Source of the DNA: Rhodospirillales bacterium
Lineage (GTDB): Bacteria > Pseudomonadota > Alphaproteobacteria > Acetobacterales > Acetobacteraceae
Length of the DNA: 64,000 nt
NCBI GenBank assembly: GCA_025359905.1
Contig: JANYDF010000043.1
Coordinates: 1-64,000 of the forward strand
Direction: 5' to 3'
Position 1 is the stretch's first letter. Every line of letters starts with the position of its first letter. The notes under the pieces were generated by a model. That model was not told the origin of the DNA. It saw only the letters and a list, made by a program, of their open reading frames with translations, and did not search any database. A program made the position numbers and the translations under genes. Shown one piece after another: positions 62,097 to 64,000 of the stretch.

Positions 62097-63163
62097 GTTT
62101 GGACTTTTCCGCCGTTCTGCGCCCGCCGCGCCGCGATCTGGCGGGGGCGCTCGGGCGGATCGACGGCATGGTGATCGCCGAGGTCTGGGGCTCGGTGGTC
62201 GGCTGGATGGTGCACCCGATCCACCGGATCGAGCGGGTGCGGCTATTGCTGAACGGCGCGGTGCTGGGCGAGGCGGACACGCAGGAGCGCGCCGATGTCG
62301 GCGGGTTTTTCCCCGGTGTGGCGCACGCCGCGCACGGCTATTTCCATGTGCAGGGCAAAGTGAAGCAACTGCGCGGGCAGACCGTGCACGTGCAAATGAT
62401 CGGCCTGTCCGGCGGCCAGGAAGTTGTCTGCGCCGAGGACTTCTTCCCCGGCGAGGCGCTGGCGGATATTGCCTCGCCGGACGAAGATTTGATGCACCGG
62501 GTCGCGTCAACACGGGACAGCGAAGAATTCCGCCGCCTCGGCTTCGCCATCGCGGCACAGTTGCTGCAGGCCATGCGCGACAACCTGCCCGGCAACGCCG
62601 CCCCGCGCGTGCTGGACTGGGGCTGCGGCTCCGGGCGGGCGACGCGTTTCATGCCGCTACTGTGGCCGGCGTTGCGGCTGACCGGCTGCGATATCGATGC
62701 GACTGCCGTTGAGTGGTGCCGCGCACATATCCCAGGCCCGCAATTCGACGTCACCGGCCCGTTCCCGCCGCTGCCGTATGCCGGCGGCGCATTCGATGCG
62801 GTGGTGGCGTCATCGGTGATGACCCATCTGACCGCCGATGTCCAGGTGGCATGGCTGCGCGAAGTGCGCCGTATTTTGGCCCCCGGCGGCGTGTTCGTGG
62901 CCAGCGTGCTGGGCGCGCTGTCGATGACCAGCCAGCCGGCCAGCGAGCGCGAGGCGCTGGACCGCGAGGGGATTCGCGACGCCAAGCCGGACCCGGCGTT
63001 GGATGGCGTCGCCCCGGCGGGATATTATCGCTCGACGTTTCAGACCGAGGCTTACACGCAGCAGGTTTGGTCGCCAGTGTTGCCGGTGATCGAATACCGG
63101 CACGCTGGGCTGACCAATTATCAGGATTTGGTGATTATGCGGCGGAAGGTGGCGGAGAGCTGA
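62093..63163 (+). CDS. Class I SAM-dependent methyltransferase with extra N-terminal domain
   Basis: A 356-residue protein. Residues 170-300 form a class I Rossmann methyltransferase with motif I VLDWGCGSGRATR (173-185), and FDAVVASSVMTHL as motif IV. The first 130 residues form a beta-rich domain (VWGSVVGWMVHPIHRIERVR and a Gly/Phe/His-rich stretch) that I do not recognise. ATG 62093 overlaps the binding-protein stop by 4 bases. Whether it belongs to the catabolic pathway is uncertain. Confidence 0.85.
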   Translation: MSLDFSAVLRPPRRDLAGALGRIDGMVIAEVWGSVVGWMVHPIHRIERVRLLLNGAVLGEADTQERADVGGFFPGVAHAAHGYFHVQGKVKQLRGQTVHVQMIGLSGGQEVVCAEDFFPGEALADIASPDEDLMHRVASTRDSEEFRRLGFAIAAQLLQAMRDNLPGNAAPRVLDWGCGSGRATRFMPLLWPALRLTGCDIDATAVEWCRAHIPGPQFDVTGPFPPLPYAGGAFDAVVASSVMTHLTADVQVAWLREVRRILAPGGVFVASVLGALSMTSQPASEREALDREGIRDAKPDPALDGVAPAGYYRSTFQTEAYTQQVWSPVLPVIEYRHAGLTNYQDLVIMRRKVAES

Positions 63164-63199
63164 ATAGGAGGTACGATGCCCTATCGAGCTCCGGACGCC

Positions 63200-63226
63200 C
63201 TGGATTCTGGCCTATGCCGGAATGAC
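63200..63226. repeat. REP-like palindromic repeat
   Basis: ATTCTGGC and GCCGGAAT (63204-63211 and 63216-63223) pair around CTAT inside the CTGGATTC...GGAATGAC context common to proteobacterial intergenic repeats. The short open frame from ATG 63177 with a strong AGGAGGT site is read through it and is not taken as a gene. Confidence 0.6.
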
Positions 63227-63277
63227 CATGACCCGTTATGAAACGGCGTTCAAGAATACAGCACCGCAGATCAACGC

Positions 63278-63318
63278 CGAATTCGCCCTCCCCCAGCATA
63301 CGAGAGAGGGCGAATTCG
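63278..63318. terminator. Hairpin between the methyltransferase and hydantoinase genes
   Basis: CGAATTCGCCCTC (63278-63290) pairs perfectly with GAGGGCGAATTCG (63306-63318) across a 15-base loop. It sits between convergent genes. No T-run, so a weak terminator call. Confidence 0.5.
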
Positions 63319-63337
63319 TTGGCTTGGTCTGGTTCGC

Positions 63338-64000
63338 TCAGCCCTTCCGCAATGCCGCCCGCCGCGCCGCCGTCTTTTCGGCGTTCACCGCGTAGCCGTA
63401 ACCGTCGTCGACTTCATCGAACACCACGCCGTACACCTCGAAGGCGTGTGCCGCGTTGATGAACTCGTCGAGCACGTCGTCCAGCACCTTGGCCGGGTCA
63501 CGGTCCAGCGGGTCGCCGTAGCCGCCGCCGACCGGGCTGAAATACGTCACCACATCGCCCGCTTCGGCGCGCAGGCCGGAGAACTTGGCGTATTCGGCGC
63601 GGGCGTTTTCCGGATTGGCGATGTTGTGCACCTGCATCCGCCCGCCATGCCCGGCCTGTCCGCCGAATATGCCCCACGGGGCATCCTCGTGGCGATCCGA
63701 TTCATGGGTGACGAAGCCGGGCGACAGAAAGCGTTGCGACTTCACCACGCCCTGCCCGCCGCGGAACTTGCCCGCACCGGGGAACACGTCGTCGCGCACT
63801 TCGTAGCGGTCGCAGATCAGCGGCAGATGCATGCCGAGATCTTCCAGCGGGTTGTTGCGGGTGTTGCGCATCAACTCTTCCACCGTGTCCGGCCCGTCCG
63901 AACGCGGACGCCCGCCCATCGCGGCTTCGTTGACTTCGAGGAACACCCAGTAATTACCGTTCGGCCGCACGCCGGAATAAGCGGCGAAGCTCAGCGTCGC
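63338..64000 (-). CDS. Hydantoinase B/oxoprolinase family protein (partial, N-terminus outside window)
   Basis: About 221 residues of the C-terminal part are visible; the frame stays open past the right edge (the edge codons read ATLSFAAYSG). Family marks are GGRPRSDGPDTVEELMRNTR, NNPLEDLGMHLPL, FPGAGKFRGGQG and VTYFSPVGGGYGDPLDRDP. Hydantoinase B works with a separate A subunit in ATP-dependent opening of hydantoin or 5-oxoproline rings; that partner gene is outside. It is convergent with the molybdenum operon. Confidence 0.92.
   Translation of the reverse strand, partial: ATLSFAAYSGVRPNGNYWVFLEVNEAAMGGRPRSDGPDTVEELMRNTRNNPLEDLGMHLPLICDRYEVRDDVFPGAGKFRGGQGVVKSQRFLSPGFVTHESDRHEDAPWGIFGGQAGHGGRMQVHNIANPENARAEYAKFSGLRAEAGDVVTYFSPVGGGYGDPLDRDPAKVLDDVLDEFINAAHAFEVYGVVFDEVDDGYGYAVNAEKTAARRAALRKG

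Noticed and set aside
63177-63242. Small ORF after a strong AGGAGGT site
   Set aside because: Only 21 codons, reading through a REP-like palindrome. A coding role is not supported.

Overview
The window is GC-rich, gene-dense bacterial DNA of alphaproteobacterial character. Supporting signs are a Ros/MucR-type regulator, an rplM-rpsI pair, many ATGA/GTGA start-stop overlaps, several amino-acid and organic-acid uptake and oxidation modules, and a Hint-domain metalloprotease. The low-GC signals and very large repeat proteins would suit Acetobacterales/Rhodospirillales, but that placement is inference from gene content only. No rRNA, tRNA, CRISPR array or intact insertion sequence was seen.

Layout. 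1-13054: cell-surface material (a glycine-rich beta-helix protein cut by the left edge, a glycine-zipper lipoprotein and a 2935-residue repeat protein), with a LacI-type regulator and a fatty acid desaturase between. 13360-14474: the rplM-rpsI operon with a strong terminator. 14534-19225: a nucleoside-sugar/NmrA-like reductase, an M20 amidohydrolase, a secreted protein, a short-chain dehydrogenase remnant and an MFS exporter. 19114-25306: sugar epimerases, a double cold-shock protein, a MucR-like regulator and two glycosyltransferase-like genes. 25303-31271: a polar amino-acid ABC transporter operon with an ornithine cyclodeaminase family enzyme and a GT7-type galactosyltransferase, divergent from an FAD amino-acid oxidase. 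31268-36930: sugar-acid dehydrogenases, uracil/nucleoside salvage genes, a cytochrome c, an ECF sigma factor, a zinc-finger protein and trmO. 37048-45028: catabolic enzymes (Gfo/Idh, amidase, a BKACE plus hydroxyacyl-CoA dehydrogenase pair), a MazEF-type toxin-antitoxin pair, mazG and an SDR. 45048-48127: a metalloprotease with a Hint domain, and a PHA-depolymerase-like esterase. 48304-53039: a LacI / two FGGY kinases / class II aldolase sugar operon. 53072-63163: a Uma2 remnant, then a molybdenum hydroxylase operon. 63338-64000: the C-terminal part of a hydantoinase B subunit.

The most interesting unit is 53270-63163. A two-gene molybdenum hydroxylase (FAD subunit plus fused 2Fe-2S/Mo subunit) is coupled by overlapping start-stop codons to a 6-hydroxynicotinate-reductase-like iron-sulfur protein. 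UPF0280, DUF1185 (amino acid synthesis family), DUF1345, a periplasmic binding protein and a methyltransferase follow. This looks like an uptake, hydroxylation and ring-reduction pathway for an N-heterocycle or related acid whose substrate is not known from sequence. Other oddities are a sugar aldolase with a histone-H1-like Lys/Ala/Pro tail, a bacterial GT7 galactosyltransferase in an amino-acid transport operon, and several families of palindromic repeats at 3' ends.
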